Under the pieces are notes generated by a model, which was given only the letters and a program-made list of their open reading frames with translations, did not search any database and had not been told where the DNA came from. Positions 12,089-24,111 of a stretch of 64,000 bases of DNA are shown piece after piece. Source of the stretch: Sipunculus nudus (Eukaryota > Annelida > Sipuncula > Golfingiida > Sipunculidae); the NCBI GenBank assembly GCA_026874595.1, contig CM049317.1:39514401-39578400 (forward strand). The letters run 5' to 3'. Numbering within the stretch: position 1 is the first letter of the stretch; each line of letters opens with the position of its first letter. The translations under genes and the position numbers were made by a program.

Positions 12089-12860
12089 GTATCCCCAAAA
12101 GTTTTGTGGATACTATGTTTTTGCGCAGGTTCTGCCGCCGCTTTTGTTTCTGGAGAACTCTTCTGAGACCCTTTGCTTTAGGTGAAAATTGCTCATATCT
12201 GAGGAGTGGTTTAAGTTATTGGTCTGAAATTTGAAAAGTCCATCCATCTTGGAAAGTTTTCTCATATCCCAGATAGGTGGCGCCACCTACCTTCCAGTTT
12301 TCTTAAAACAAAATTAATGCCCTTTTTTCAGGAGTGAATTGCTGTATTAGCCTGAAATTGTGCATATCCATAGACCTTGGACTTCTCCATCATTTACTCA
12401 AGACTGGTGGTGCCATCTGCAATAGTTTTTTCTTGTGGCATCTTTTCATACTTTGGGTGAAATTGCTCATATCTCAGCAGTGGGTTAAGGTCCTGGTCTG
12501 AAATTGGGCATGTTCAACCATTTTGGAAAGTTTTCTCGTAAACCAGAAGGGTGGTGCCACCAATCTTCCGGTTTTCTTTTAATAAATTAATGCCCTTTTC
12601 TCAGGAGTGATCTGCAGTGTTGGCCTGAAAATGTGTATATCCATAGATTTTGGGCTCCTCCATGTAGTGTTTAAGACTGGTGGTGCCATCTACAATAGTT
12701 TCCCTGTGGCATCCATTTGTATATGTGGTTTTGGTGAAAATGCTCATATCTCAGGAGTGGTTCATGGTATTGGTCTGAAATTTGGCATGTCTTATCATCT
12801 TGGACAGTTTTCTCATAAACCAGGCATGTACTTTGAAAATATTTTTGTCTGAAATCATGG
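12089..12860 (+). mobile_element. HINE-A-related repeat with ~277-bp tandem units
   Basis: The head TGTATCCCCAAAAG...gtggatactatg parallels HINE-A. It is followed by about three tandem units with 'ctcatatctcaggagtgg', 'ggtctgaaatttggcatgt', 'ggaaagttttctc' and GGTGGCGCCACC or GGTGGTGCCACC near 12277 and 12551. The 3' end is not resolved. The same unit appears in a fragment at 41346-41520. Confidence 0.55.
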
Positions 12861-13067
12861 ATCTTATTTCTTAAATAATTCACAAAAATGATCCCATAGA
12901 TGATCTCTTTAAAGTTTGTTCAAATGGTATCATTTTGGTTAAATTTTCACAGAGTTTGTATTAATTCATTTTTCCAAGTAAGGATACTAACATTATAATC
13001 TTAGAAACGGCAGGAGCTAGCATCGCCAAATATTATGCTTTTTTTTTTGGTGGAGGTAACCGCCTCC

Positions 13068-13770
13068 CTCTTTAGCTCAGCTGACTATAAGTCATCTGAG
13101 CTTTAATCTGTCCATTGTCGGTCCTCCGTCCATCCGTCCATTAGACTGGCACGTTTTGAAACCGTAGGACCTACCAATCCAAAATTAGACATACTGTTAG
13201 ATGTCCCTAAGATCTACTACCAAACCCAAAACTGGGTCACTGTGACTTCGTTCCTTCGCGAAATTAAGTAAAAACCTTAAATTTCCATTAAAAACCTATT
13301 TTCACACTTCAGGACTGTCTAATATTTAAACCACTTATCTGTTTTTCTTGATATTTACAAATAGTATTCTCCAATATATTTCCTACATACATGCCAGAAA
13401 TTAATGACTGTTATGTGTTATTTCTTTAAATTATGGGATTGAATATATTGGACTTTGTAAAAAATCAGGAAAAATATTTGCTCACTTAACATGAACATTT
13501 TTGAAGCTAGAGACTTTTTTCCAAGTATACCACTTTGTTTAATAAAGATTCAATTGTATACCAAAATTTAGATCTGAATTTTGTAAATTTTTTAAGTTAT
13601 TAGCATAAAAAAAATCAGTACCTTAAATTTTGCCCAACTTTAAACTTGGAATTTTTTTTCCTGTGAGAACTGTTGATTTAATTTTCACAGCATGTAAACA
13701 TACATATTTAATTTGATTAAATCTGAAATTAGAAAATAAAATCTTGAAAATTAGGCTAGTTATTGAATAT
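13068..13770 (+). mobile_element. HINE-B variant head with a different core (B-var)
   Basis: It begins tttagctcagctgactataa, then GTCC-type repeats and 'actggcacgttttgaaacc'. The core ('ggacctac', 'agatgtccc', 'cacttcaggactg', 'ttttgcccaac') recurs at 42080-43380 and 59678-60860. No 3' terminus is seen in this copy. Confidence 0.6.
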
Positions 13771-13920
13771 TTTACTTGAGGCTCTATTGTAGTCACTTGC
13801 TTTGTCCAGATGCAGGGTCCCACTCCAGGTCACTGGAAGTCAGCTATGCCAGGGTTCCTGATTTGTTACAGTCACTGGGGGAGATACCCTGCTGTGACAG
13901 GTGTACAGTTATTCTCATCA

Positions 13921-13941
13921 CCCCCCCCCCCCCCCCCCCCC
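13921..13941 (+). repeat. Poly-C tract (21 nt)
   Basis: An uninterrupted run of 21 C. Similar long C or G runs occur at 14749-14766, 47455-47473, 56856-56877 and 61001-61020. Their exact lengths are likely to be variable and error-prone. Confidence 0.95.
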
Positions 13942-14146
13942 GGCCAACCCTCCCCACCAATTATAATGCAGTAATTGTAATTATTTGCAATGTATTTCCT
14001 TAATTGTAATGCTGTTTCCACTTCAATAGACCAAACTCTCCTTGAAAAGTAATTCAAGGAGTAATCAAGAAGATGACAACATTGTGTTAATGTAGCATTT
14101 TTAAAGAAATCAGTTTTCTTTTAAATGATTTTAACCAATTAAAATA

Positions 14147-14330
14147 CAGTAAAACCTCATTGTGTCGAAGTCGAAGGGACCCTCAGAAAACTTCGACACA
14201 TCCGGGGTTCGACACAAGCGGGTTTTATTTGGTTATAATTTAACTAGAGTTGTCCTAAATATCGAGTCTGTAACTTTGACATAAGCGGGGTATTCGACTT
14301 AAGCGAGTTCGACACAACGAGGTTTCACTG
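14147..14330. mobile_element. Tc1/mariner- or pogo-type MITE, 184 bp, TA-flanked
   Basis: The left end CAGTAAAACCTCATTGTGTC and the right end GACACAACGAGGTTTCACTG are inverted repeats with few mismatches. TA dinucleotides flank both sides (14145-14146 and 14331-14332). The size, TA target and CAGT termini fit a non-autonomous Tc1/mariner or pogo-type element. Interior motifs (TTCGACACA, tTCGACTTAAGCG) are further inverted copies. No coding capacity. Confidence 0.8.
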
Positions 14331-15109
14331 TATAATTAAACCAATCAGTATGCATAAATTTTTAAAATATGAAGCAAATTATGGATAAATAAAGGCCCAA
14401 TTTAAAATTGTGAAATCTGAATCAAGTACTATATATAAATAATTATTGTTTTGCAAATTAAAAAGATATATTTTTGTAGTAAAAAATAAATATAGATTTG
14501 TATGCATGATGTGGTGTTATCTGATTGAGATTTATGATGATGTAAATTAGAATTATGAATCAACTTTTATATTCAGAGATATATATATATTATATTGGAA
14601 AATTATATATTTAAACTTAAAATTAAAAAAATGATGTGACGGTAAAATGATGATCTAATACAAACATCTGTTCATTATTTTCGTGCCACTACAGAATTGG
14701 AGATCAGGCTTTGTATGCTCTGTATGTATATGCACAAGTGTTGATAAACCCCCCCCCCCCCCCCCCGCTGCCATTGATTCCATTGCACCTGTGCACTGGG
14801 ACATTAGTTTTTATTGCAAATGTGTAAAATTTATTTAATTTAAAAATTAATTGGATTAGATCAAATTAAGATCTGATTGATACATATTCTTTCCTCAGCA
14901 GAAAGGAACATAAAGTGATCAGCTCTGTCTGTCCATCATCTCTCTGTTATCATTTAATATATATTGATTATGAAATTTTTCCTATAAGCACTGTTTAAAT
15001 AACTTTCATATGCTGTATGTGTATGATTTTAAGCTATTAAAGTCTGAAATTTGAAAGCAACTTAAATATCCAGATGTGTATTATTACAGATGTTAAACTT
15101 TAATCCTAT
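14331..15109. other. AT-rich intron sequence with simple repeats
   Basis: Contains a short TA run (about 14578-14592) and a poly-C tract (14749-14766). No gene or recognised mobile element is visible. Confidence 0.55.
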
Positions 15110-15440
15110 CATTCCACCGGCCACCAGAGTTCCATTTTGGTTTGTGACTTTGTGACAGGGCGGTAGCACTAGCTTCCTATCATATTACTTTTGTATCCTG
15201 GTATCACCCAGGCCAGGTGTCTACCACACCTGTGGGTCCTGGGTGCATAATCATCCCCATTGCTGGGTCATAACACCGAGGAATCCCCCAGAGACGCACT
15301 AGTATGTGAGTGATACATGGCTGTGGGGCACAGCCTTCCCAATAAACCTGCAGGGCACCCAAACCCAGGGGGTGGGGCGCGACCCTGAAAATCTCACAGC
15401 CTCGGCTAAGATTTGAACTCATGACAGGTAAATGTTGGTC
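15110..15440 (-). mobile_element. tRNA-derived SINE, minus strand
   Basis: Read on the minus strand, the head has a pol III B-box-like GAGTTCAAATCTTAG (plus positions about 15406-15420). It is followed by 'gggtcgcgccccaccccc', 'gggaaggctgtgcc' and 'gggttcctc', and ends 'gataccaggatacaaa'. A second copy lies in plus orientation at 58850-59150, and a 3' fragment lies at 30695-30870. The 95-codon minus-strand open frame inside it is incidental. Confidence 0.7.
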
Positions 15441-15606
15441 ACATGACTCTGATTTCAAATTTGGGTTTTTTGGTGCACCACCTGCATCCACTTGTTTTTT
15501 TAAGGGGGAAAACTATTAATTTTACCCTCTTTTAGCCAATTCTGTATTTCACAAGAATGATCTTAGGGTAAGGTTCTCTCAATTGTATAAGAACAGATGG
15601 GTTAAT

Positions 15607-18600
15607 TGTATCCCCAGACAAAGTCTGAGGATACTATGTTTTCATACCGGTCCCGCCGCCGCCGCATATAAATCTTGTTGGCGCGATAACCCAACTTTAC
15701 CAAACTTGGTATATGTATAGATATGGATAAGAGGACGACGCCTATTTAAAATGAGGTCATGACCTTTACTAGGAGAGTGTCCTTGACCTTGAATAGGTCC
15801 AATTTTGGGGAAAATCACACAAATTCTTTAATATCTCAAGAAATCTTGTATGGATTGATCCCAAAATCAAGTTGATGGAAGATCATGGATAGGGTTGTCA
15901 TGTTCAAGAAACTTGTGGCGCCACCTATTATTCTTTACTTGTTTTCGTGCCGTTTAATACCCCCAAAATTGCCACCTTACAGTACTGTGAGCATTGTAAG
16001 TCAAATACTAATGGACAGATTTCTTTTATATTATGCATATACATAGGTATGGGTTATGGAATGATGTTTATTTAAATTGGGGTCATGACCTTTCCTATGA
16101 GAGTGGCCTTCACCTTGAATATTGCCATATATGGTGAAAATCACACACCTCTTATGATATCTCCAGTGTTGATAGCCATATGGATTTCAAACATGACTTA
16201 TGTATGGCCCACCACTAAAGTAAGAACCCTATAGGTTCTAGGGTCATGAGGTCAAAGGTCAAGGTCACTGGACTGGCATCTTAAAAGATACTGTGGATGC
16301 ATTTTAAGCCAAACTTTCATCCCAGGTCTTCCATCTTGAATAAATAGCTCACTTGCCAATAGTGGATGATCCATATCAATTTTGGGGTCACAAGGCCAAA
16401 GGTCAAGGCCACAGGAGCTATCTGTCCAAAAATTAGTTTCTGGATGATAATTCCTGCTTTTATTGATGTAATGATTTCAAAATTGACTTATATATGTCCC
16501 ATTGAAAAAGCAAGACCCAAATTGATTTTGGGGTCATGAGGTCAAAGGTCAAGGTCACAGGAAACCTCTCTAAAAAGATTGTGGATGCATTTTCAGCCAA
16601 ACAATTCATCTCAGATCTTTCATCTTGCACATATAGTTCACCTGCCAAGAGTGGAAGACCCCTATCAGTTTTGAGGTCACAAGGTCAAAGGTGAAGGTCA
16701 CAGGAGCCCTTTGTCCAAAAATTAGTTTCTGGATGATAATTCCTGCTTTCATTGATGTATGGATTTCAAACTTGACTTATATATGTCCCATTGGAAAAGC
16801 AAGACCCAAATTGATTTTGGGGTCATGAGGTCAAAGGTCAAGGTCACAGGACACATCTTTAAAAAGATGTGCATGCATTTTCAGCCAAACATTTCATCTC
16901 AGACCTTTCATCTTGCACATATAAGTCATCTGCCAATAGAGGAAGACCCCTATCAATTTTGAGGTCACAAGGTCAAAGGTGAAGGTCACAGGAGCCATCT
17001 GTCCAAAAATAAGTTTCTGGATGATAATCCCTTCTTTTATTGATGTATGGATTTCAAACTATACATGTATTTGACCCATTGGAAATGCAAAACCGGAATT
17101 GAATTTCGGGTTATGAGGTCAAAGGTCAAGGTCGCAGGACACATCTTTAAAAAGATTGTGGATGCATTTTCAGCCATACAGTTCATCTCAGATCTTTCAT
17201 TTTGCACATATAGTTCACCTGCCAAGAGTGGAAGACCCCTATCAATTTTGAGGTCACAAGGTCAAAGGTGAAGGTCACAGGAGCCATATATCCAAAAATT
17301 AGTTTCTGGATGATAATTCCTGCTTTTATTGATGTATGGATTTCAAACTTGACTTATATATGTCCCATTGGAAAAACAAGACCCAAATTGATTTTGGGGT
17401 CATGAGGTCAAAGGTCAAGGTCACAGGACACATCTTTAAAAAGATGTGGATGCATTTTCAGCCAAACATTTCATCTCAGATCTTTCATTTTGCACATATA
17501 GTTCACCTGCCAAGAGAGGAAGAACCCTATCAATTTTGAGGTCACAAGGTCAAAGGTGAAGGTCACAGGAGCCATCTGTCCAAAAATTAGTTTCTGGATG
17601 ATAATTCCTTCTTTTATTGATGTTTGGATTTCAAACTTGACTTGTATTTGACCCATTGGAAAAGCAAGACCGGAATTGAATTTGGGGTCATGAGGTCAAA
17701 GGTCAAGGTCACAGGAAACCTCTATAAAAAGATTGTGGATGCATTTTCAGCCAAACAATTCATCTCAGATCTTTCATCTTGCACATATAGTTCACCTGCC
17801 AAGAGTGGAAGACCCCTATCAATTTTGAGGTCACAAGGTCAAAGGTGAAGGTCACAGGAGCCATCTGTCCAAAAATTAGTTTCTAGATGATAATTCCATC
17901 TTTTACTGATGTATGGATTTCAAACTTGGCTTTGTTATTGACCCATTAGAAAAGCAAGACCCAAATTGATTTTGGGGTCATGAGGTCAAAGGTCAAGGTC
18001 ACAGGAAACCTCTTTAAAAAGATTGTGGATGCATTTTCAGCCAAACAATTCATCTCAGATCTTTCCTCTTGCACATATAGTTCACCTGCTAAGAGTGGAA
18101 GACCCCTATCAATTTTGAGGTCACAAGGTCAAAGATGAAGGTCACAGGAGCCATATGTCAAAAAATTAGTTTCTGAATGATAATTCCTGCTTTTATTGAT
18201 GTATGGATTTCAAACTTGACTTGTGTATGTCCAATTGGAAAAGTAAGACCAAAATTGATTGTGGGGTCATGAGGTCAAAGGTCAAGGTCACAGGACACAT
18301 CTTTAAAAAGATGTGGATTCATTTTCAGCCAAACATTTCATCTCATATCTTTCTTCTTGCACATATAGTTCTCCTGCCAAGAGAGGAAGAACACTATCAA
18401 TTTTGAGGTCACAAGGTCAAAGGTGAAGGTCACAGGAGCCATCTGTCCAAAAATAAGTTTCTGGATGATAATTCCTGCTTTATTGATGTATAGATTTCAA
18501 ACTTGACTTGCATATGTCCCATTGGAAAAGCAAGACCCAAATTGATTTTGGGGTTATGAGATCAAAGGTCAAGGTCACAGGACACATCTTTAAAAAGATC

Positions 18601-19056
18601 AAGGTCACAGGACCAACATCTTCAACAAGATTGTGGATCGTTAGATGGAATAAACAATAAATATGCCAAGTGTCAGTATATGCTGCTAAAAATGGGGGTC
18701 TGTTCTTGTAGGAGGGGGGCCTACTATGTCTGGGGATACTCTGGCACCTGCGGTGCCAAGAAATGTCTAGTTGATGTATGGATTTCAAACTTGACTTGTA
18801 TTTGACCCATTGGAAAAGCAAGAACTGAATTGATTTTGGGGTCATGAGGTCAAAGGTCAAGGTCACAGGACACATCTTTAAAAAGATCAAGGTCACAGGA
18901 CCAACATCTTCAACAAGATTGTGGATTGTTAGATGGAAGAAACAATAAATATGCCAAGTGTCAGTATATGCTGCTAAAAATGGGGGTCTATTCTTAAAGG
19001 GGGGGCTACTATGTCTGGGGATACTCTGGCACCTGCGGTGCCAAGAAATGTCTAGT
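15607..19056 (+). mobile_element. HINE-A copy H3 with 289-bp array and doubled 3' end
   Basis: The element starts TGTATCCCCAGAC (15607), with a CCG repeat, GGTCATGACC and GGTGGCGCCACC in the 5' block. Its core is expanded into about nine 289-bp units. It closes with GTCTGGGGATAC, the hairpin GGCACC-tgc-GGTGCC and AAGAAATGTCTAGT|T at 18771. A further 285 bp repeats the last part-unit plus the whole 3' end, finishing at 19056. A G-run precedes each 3' end. No transposition protein is encoded, so this is a non-autonomous Helentron-associated type. Confidence 0.7.
16165..18630 (+). repeat. Satellite-like array, 289-bp units, ~8-9 copies
   Basis: Units repeat every 288-290 bp. The landmark 'ggggtcatgaggtcaaagg' falls near 16530, 16820, 17110, 17395, 17687, 17973 and 18265. 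Each unit is itself a dimer of two ~145-bp halves, each ending in an AGGTCA cluster: aggtcaaaggtcaaggtca in one half and aggtcacaaggtcaaagg-tgaaggtca in the other. Recurrent 60-74-codon open frames on both strands are produced by the repeat and are not genes. Confidence 0.9.
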
Positions 19057-20069
19057 TGATTTTTAGTAGAGTTATAAAAAGGTGAAGTTGGTCATTCGTC
19101 CAAGTAAGCCTTATCAAACTGAGGGCTGCAATAGGAATCTATTATTATTTTAAACATTTTATGGATATATCAGCTTGAAAAAGTATTGTAGCTAGAGTCT
19201 TTCAATATGTATAAACATCTTTGGTAACAGGCAAAGATTTTGTCTGTATCTCTACATAGATGGGCAGACTGCCAACTGTGTCAGATTTGGCAACAAGCCA
19301 AAGGTCAGTCTGGATCTATTTATAGCTTTGGCAGAATGCCAACTGTGTCAGATTATGCAACAGGTCAAGAGTTCACTCAGTGCACCTGGGTTCAGGTCAA
19401 GAGTTTACTCAGTGCAGCAAGGTGCAGATCAAGAGTTTCTTGTAGAGCAGTAGCTGGACCCAGCAATTTGTTCCAGTTCACTGGGGGCAACTGCTTTTCT
19501 CCCCTAAGCCTGGTAAGCCAAGTGCACCTGACTTGAGAGAAGTTTGATGTATTGGCCTGGTGTTTTGACCTGTCTATGCATCTTTGATGGCTTTCTCATT
19601 CACAAGACTGGTGTCTCCACCTACAATCACTTTTGTTAAGTGTATGTGCCTGCTTATTTCGCAGGAGGGATTTGATATATCAGCCTGATATTTTGCATAT
19701 TTACACATATCAGATAGCTTTGTCGTATACAAGACTGGTGGCGCCACCTACAATAATTTTTGCACAGTGTATATCCCTGCTTATTTCTCAGGAGGGATTT
19801 GATATATCTGCCTGAAATTGGGCATATGTATACATCTCACATAGCTTTGTTGTATACAAGACTGGTGTTGCCAGCTACAATCATTTTTGTGTTGTGTGCA
19901 CCCATGCAAGTATTTCAGCAGTTATGTTTGTGTTATTGGTTCTTGTTAAAAATGTTTGTTATTTGCATTGTTCTCGTACATATTACACATGTCTTTGAAA
20001 ATAATGGGACAGCATTGAGGCATTGTACCTGGTGTATATGCCACTGCACAGGTCCACATTAGGCCTTGT
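19057..20069 (+). mobile_element. HINE-C copy, 5'-truncated
   Basis: The core modules 'cagactgccaactgtgtcaga' and 'caagagttcactcagtgca' recur inverted in the minus-strand copy at 31147-32840. Three repeats of about 160 bp follow, with 'tttgatatatc', 'acaagactggtggcgccac'-like motifs and 'atcatttttg'. The copy ends with the family's 3' motif CACAGGTCCACATTAGGCCTTGTT. The 5' end typical of the family is missing. Confidence 0.6.
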
Positions 20070-21413
20070 TTTATTTTAGTGGAAACCCTGGCAAGGTTTG
20101 TGAAGACCTCAATGATTTATTTTGGATGATTAATACATAATTAATTATTTAAAATTGGGAAGTTTTAGTTTGGAGGTCCATTATTACCCTGTTTAAAATA
20201 AGGACTGGCAAAATAGTATTGCATATGAGGGGTGAATTATGGGACAGGGAAATGAAGGGATTTCTGATATTTATTAATTGGGGGGGGGGGGACCTCTGAG
20301 TGTTTTGTACAAATTATGAAACAAGAAGGGAACACATATTGTAAGTGGCAAATGTGTTTTCCTTGGTATACTATCAGCTATTCACAAAGAACATAATATC
20401 CTTTAAGGTAATTTAAGTTTTTTTTTGTACAAAATGAAACATCATACACTTGTTGCAGCACTACTGACACTTGTCTACATGTTTATACTGTTCAAAAATT
20501 TTATCTAATTTTGTTCACTATTTGCAAGATCATACATGATATACATTTATGAATTATAAATTATGTAGCACTATTAAATTAATTGATTTTAAGAGAGGTG
20601 TCAGTGGCAGATCCAGGATTTAAGAAAAGGAGGGGTCAAACCCAGGCAGACTAATGATAAAGCCTAAAAAAAGGTCCCCTATTCCGGAAAAGGAGGGGGG
20701 TCCAGGCCACAAATATTGCAAAGGTTGCAGTGGCTCTAAAGGGGGGGGGGGTCCGGATCCCCTGTCCCCTTCTGATTCTGACTGATTTAACATTCTTGTA
20801 TATCATGATCTTTTTAGTAGTATTTTTGGGAAAGCACGCACCAAAAAGTGTATTTTTGTGCAAGTTATATAGGCTACTGTCTTTCATAAACCAAGAACTT
20901 TCAAGTTGTGTAAGCTATATGGAAGACAGGTCTTCTAACATGTTTAAACTACTTTAACATTTCTTTCTAATATTATCTTTTGCAGTAAACAGGCCTGTGA
21001 CTCTTTTTCAGTGGTTTAAGTGGAGCCTAATTTATTGAAATAACTAAAGTTATTGTTGGTCATGGCAGAATACATGTAACTTATTGTGATAATGATCAAA
21101 GATTAAGTGATGCTATCATTAGGAAATCTGTGCTGATAATATGGCTGGCAGTCATACTGGGCTGTGCTTCTTGCCTTACAGGGCCTAGTACGCATATGCT
21201 AGGTGGGGGGCTTTGTTTGCAAACATGGGATGTGTCCTATGTATTGTATTGTATATCATATCATGCACAGAGTAATGTGACACATTTGGTGTTTTGAGAA
21301 AATGTGACATTACAACCCTAGTGATTAAGAATGGCTTTGTTAGCTTGTCTACAGGATACAGTCAGAGGTCTTGTGTATTCAGATGTGATAACTTAATGGT
21401 ACGTTTGTTCCAG
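20070..21413. other. End of intron 1, no gene seen
   Basis: Mostly unique AT-rich DNA with G-runs at about 20281-20291 and 20741-20750 and a low-complexity stretch at 20590-20770. No protein similarity is recognised. Confidence 0.55.
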
Positions 21414-21645
21414 GTATGGACATGCTAACTTGGCCTTCAAGTTGTCCCGTGTTGATGCTCCACTTGACTCTGAGCATACAATAGAACTTGGACATCACAT
21501 ACTAAAGGCCCACATCTACAAGAGCATCAGTAAGCAGCTGGGGTACTCTGCCCGGGACATGCAGGCTTACTGGATGTGTCTCAGCTCAGCTGATCTCAGT
21601 GCTGCTCTAAGCTCTTCAAGAAACCTCTACTCACCCAATGTCAAG
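21414..21645 (+). CDS. TANC2-like: TANC1/2-like protein, exon B
   Basis: This 232-bp exon completes the split Arg codon and encodes 77 residues joining the ATPase domain to the ankyrin block. It starts R-YGHANLAFKLSR and carries IELGHHILKAHIYK, LSAALSSSRNLYSP and NVK at the end, in the same order as vertebrate TANC1/2. The acceptor is ttgttccag ending at 21413. The donor is aag|gtcagt at 21646, leaving phase 0. Alignment with exons A and C leaves no residues missing, so intron 1 (19.3 kb) and intron 2 (11.4 kb) hold no further TANC coding sequence. Confidence 0.93.
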
Positions 21646-22051
21646 GTCAGTAAATCCAGATCAAGGTCAGCCTAATACTCTTTGAAGTGGTTGAATTAGC
21701 GTGTCTGAATTTTTGCTTATGGGATGGTGTGTTGTGGTCTGTACATTAACCCATACAATCTTATAAAGGCAGGAACTAGTATCATTTATGCAACCTCCAG
21801 CACACACACACTCGAACATTCGCTTTTGCTCATTCTTAGTGGATGGACAATAAACAAAAAAGACCACTGTTTGAGGTATGAGCAGCTTTCTTCGCTGCCA
21901 GATGTAATTAATTAAATACATTTCCCAGAGCAACGTTTGTGATCAATCCCATTCAAAGGTTAGTGAACATATATGCAAAGGAAATCTACTAAGAAGGTGG
22001 GGTACTAGACGCCACTGCCACCTATGTGGCACCCAACCCAAAAGAGAATGT

Positions 22052-23745
22052 TCAGTGAATGGGATGCAGTTTGATATATTTTTTAAATGCATCAGAGCTC
22101 CATTGGCCCATGGCCCATATTTGACAATCGCTCATGACTGATGCAGCTGCTTCTTTGGTAGCTCCAATTCTAAAACTGTGGCTTTTAAATTTTTGTGGAT
22201 CCAGGTGAATGAATTTGAGATCTGTCTTTAACTGCGACTCAACCTGTTTCCTGCGGATAGGTTTGGCTTTAGGCAGCATAAACAAGGGGCCTTTACGTTT
22301 ACGAAGAACATAAGCCTGCAGGGCTTTGATAGGGCATACTGGACCTGTTTGTGCTGAAATCACTACTTGCTGGCAGTCACCAGCTTTCATTGTTTTTGAG
22401 TGTGTCAGCTTGAGGTGAAGGTGGGCATCGACGTTGCTCTAAGAAATGATTTGGACGTTTTGCAACTGCACAACTTTTTGTTGATGTGAAGCCGTCTTAG
22501 GGATTAATTCGCCGAGCCTGCAAAATTCATAAAAACAAATCTGATAAAGTACTTGAATCAGCTGTGCTGTTTAAAGCAGTAACCATCTTCAACAAGATGG
22601 GCTTTGTTATGGGGCAACGGAGGTCAGGGCTAGCTGTTTGTTTTTGTGCCGCCACAATTGGTTAAGGAACTGACAATGTAGCCCCAGGGTCTGGTAACTC
22701 TAGTAGTTAGTGCACAGATGAGATGGCTGATGCGTAATCTGCTAAAGAAGCACCTGATATCCCCTCCACAAATCTATCAGTCAAAAATATGAATAATGCT
22801 GCAGGCAAGACAGGCAAGTTGGCCCAGTGTGGTACTTGGCTAATTACACAGAAGTTCTTGAAGTTATTCCACACCCCAACATAATGAGCCTTAGTGGTGC
22901 TAGCTAAGCCCAGTCCTAGGAGTGCGTTTCCTTTCTGCATTAAACTCACAATCTGGGCGGGCAAATCACAGTTGATGGTTTCCTGATGGCATTGGGGATA
23001 TGTTGACGAAACTTGTGTACCTGTAAGCGAGACAATGCGTCTGCAGCAGAGTTAAATTTGCCTGGTATATGTTCGGCATGAATTAAAACATTGTAAGTGT
23101 AACGTTGTCACTACCAACTGCCTGATCAATTCCATTGTCTGTTTCTGCTTGCAAGATTGTTTGTTGATTATATATACAAGTGCTTGATTGTCTGTATGAA
23201 TAATTATACGTTTATTGGCTAATTTAGGGCCCCAGTGCTTAACTGCCATAACTATGGGTAGTAATTCCAAGGTTACATTATCACAAAGAGCCATTTCTGT
23301 TGGAGTGGGACCAAAAAACCAGTCAATGCAAAATAGAGCCCCATAGCCGAAACCCTTTGCTGCATCCGTGTACATATTTAATGTACACGTGGATTCCCAC
23401 TCCCTATTTAAAAAGTAACTGAGACCATTGTTTTCTAAAAGAAACTGTTGCCAAACTGCAAGGTCAGCTCTTTCTTCAAGCCTCAATCATGTATAGTAAA
23501 ATGGTTTTTTCAAGCCCTTGGTCTTGTCAATTAATTGTCTCAAAAATGCCCTATGACCACTGCACAAGCAAAATTAAGAAACCTTATCAATGACTGAAGT
23601 TCTTGTAGAGTAATTTTTTGTTTTCTTGTGTAACTATTTAAATCTGTTAATCACTGTAACACCTTGTCCTCCGGAAGCCTGGCTATTCTAGCAATGCAAT
23701 TGAGCTCAATCCCTAAAAATGTTAATTTCTGACAGGGCAATACAG
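22052..23745 (-). pseudogene. DIRS-type retroelement remnant (RT-RNase H-tyrosine recombinase)
   Basis: Read on the minus strand, three broken pieces appear in the DIRS order. At 23745-23490 is the reverse transcriptase thumb (KLTFLGIELNCIARIARLPE, LQSLIRFLNFACAVV) with in-frame stops. At 23486-23052 is RNase H with the acidic residues in TDAAKGFGYGALF, ELLPIVMAV and HTDNQALVYIINKQ, continuing after a frameshift as HIPGKFNSAADALSR. At 22964-22052 is a tyrosine recombinase: the SAM-like N-terminal part (GLASTTKAHYVGVWNNFKNFC), then the catalytic C-terminal part with HSFR (residues 71-74 of the last open frame) and GQWSSDAFKKYI supplying the tyrosine. The 5' part is cut off at 23746 by a HINE-B insertion. 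DIRS, PAT and Ngaro subgroups cannot be told apart here. Confidence 0.88.
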
Positions 23746-23746
23746 T

Positions 23747-24111
23747 TTTTTAGCTCAGCTGACTGTAAGTCAACTGAGGTATAGGAATGGCGCTGTGTCC
23801 ATCGTCCGTCTGGTCGTCCAGCCTTCTGGCCTTACGTTAGCAGGGCACAAATTGTAACTGCTGGTCCTAGAAACTTCTAAGTGAACATCCAAAGAGGTCA
23901 ATAAAAACTCTCCTTGAAAACATGAAATTAGGTCACTGTGACCTATATCCTCTGAGCTATGGGGCTTGAAAGTACCCCAAGAATAATAAAAAATATCATG
24001 CAAAGCCTCCAGTATCTTAATAATTAATGCATGGATTGTCATGAATCTTGCCTTGAATATTGACCATGACTAGTTTTGTCAGTTCTCGAAAAGTGGTGGC
24101 GCCATCTGCAT
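23747..24111 (+). mobile_element. HINE-B copy B3, interrupted
   Basis: Head ttttttagctcagctgactg, then GTCC/GTCG repeats, 'agcagggcacaaattgtaa', a perfect AGGTCACTGTGACCT (23930-23944) and GGTGGCGCCATC. It inserted into the DIRS remnant and was in turn cut by a HINE-C element at 24112. The B3 3' end is not found beyond that element. Confidence 0.65.

Noticed and set aside
15204-15491. 95-codon minus-strand open frame
   Set aside because: It lies inside the tRNA-derived SINE.
16460-18896. Repeated 60-138-codon open frames (MDFKLDLYMSHWKSKTQIDF type) on both strands, also at 39138-39372, 47076-47437 and 51902-56034
   Set aside because: They are shadows of the 289-bp repeat. Unit length is not a multiple of three, both strands are open, and each frame stops once per unit.
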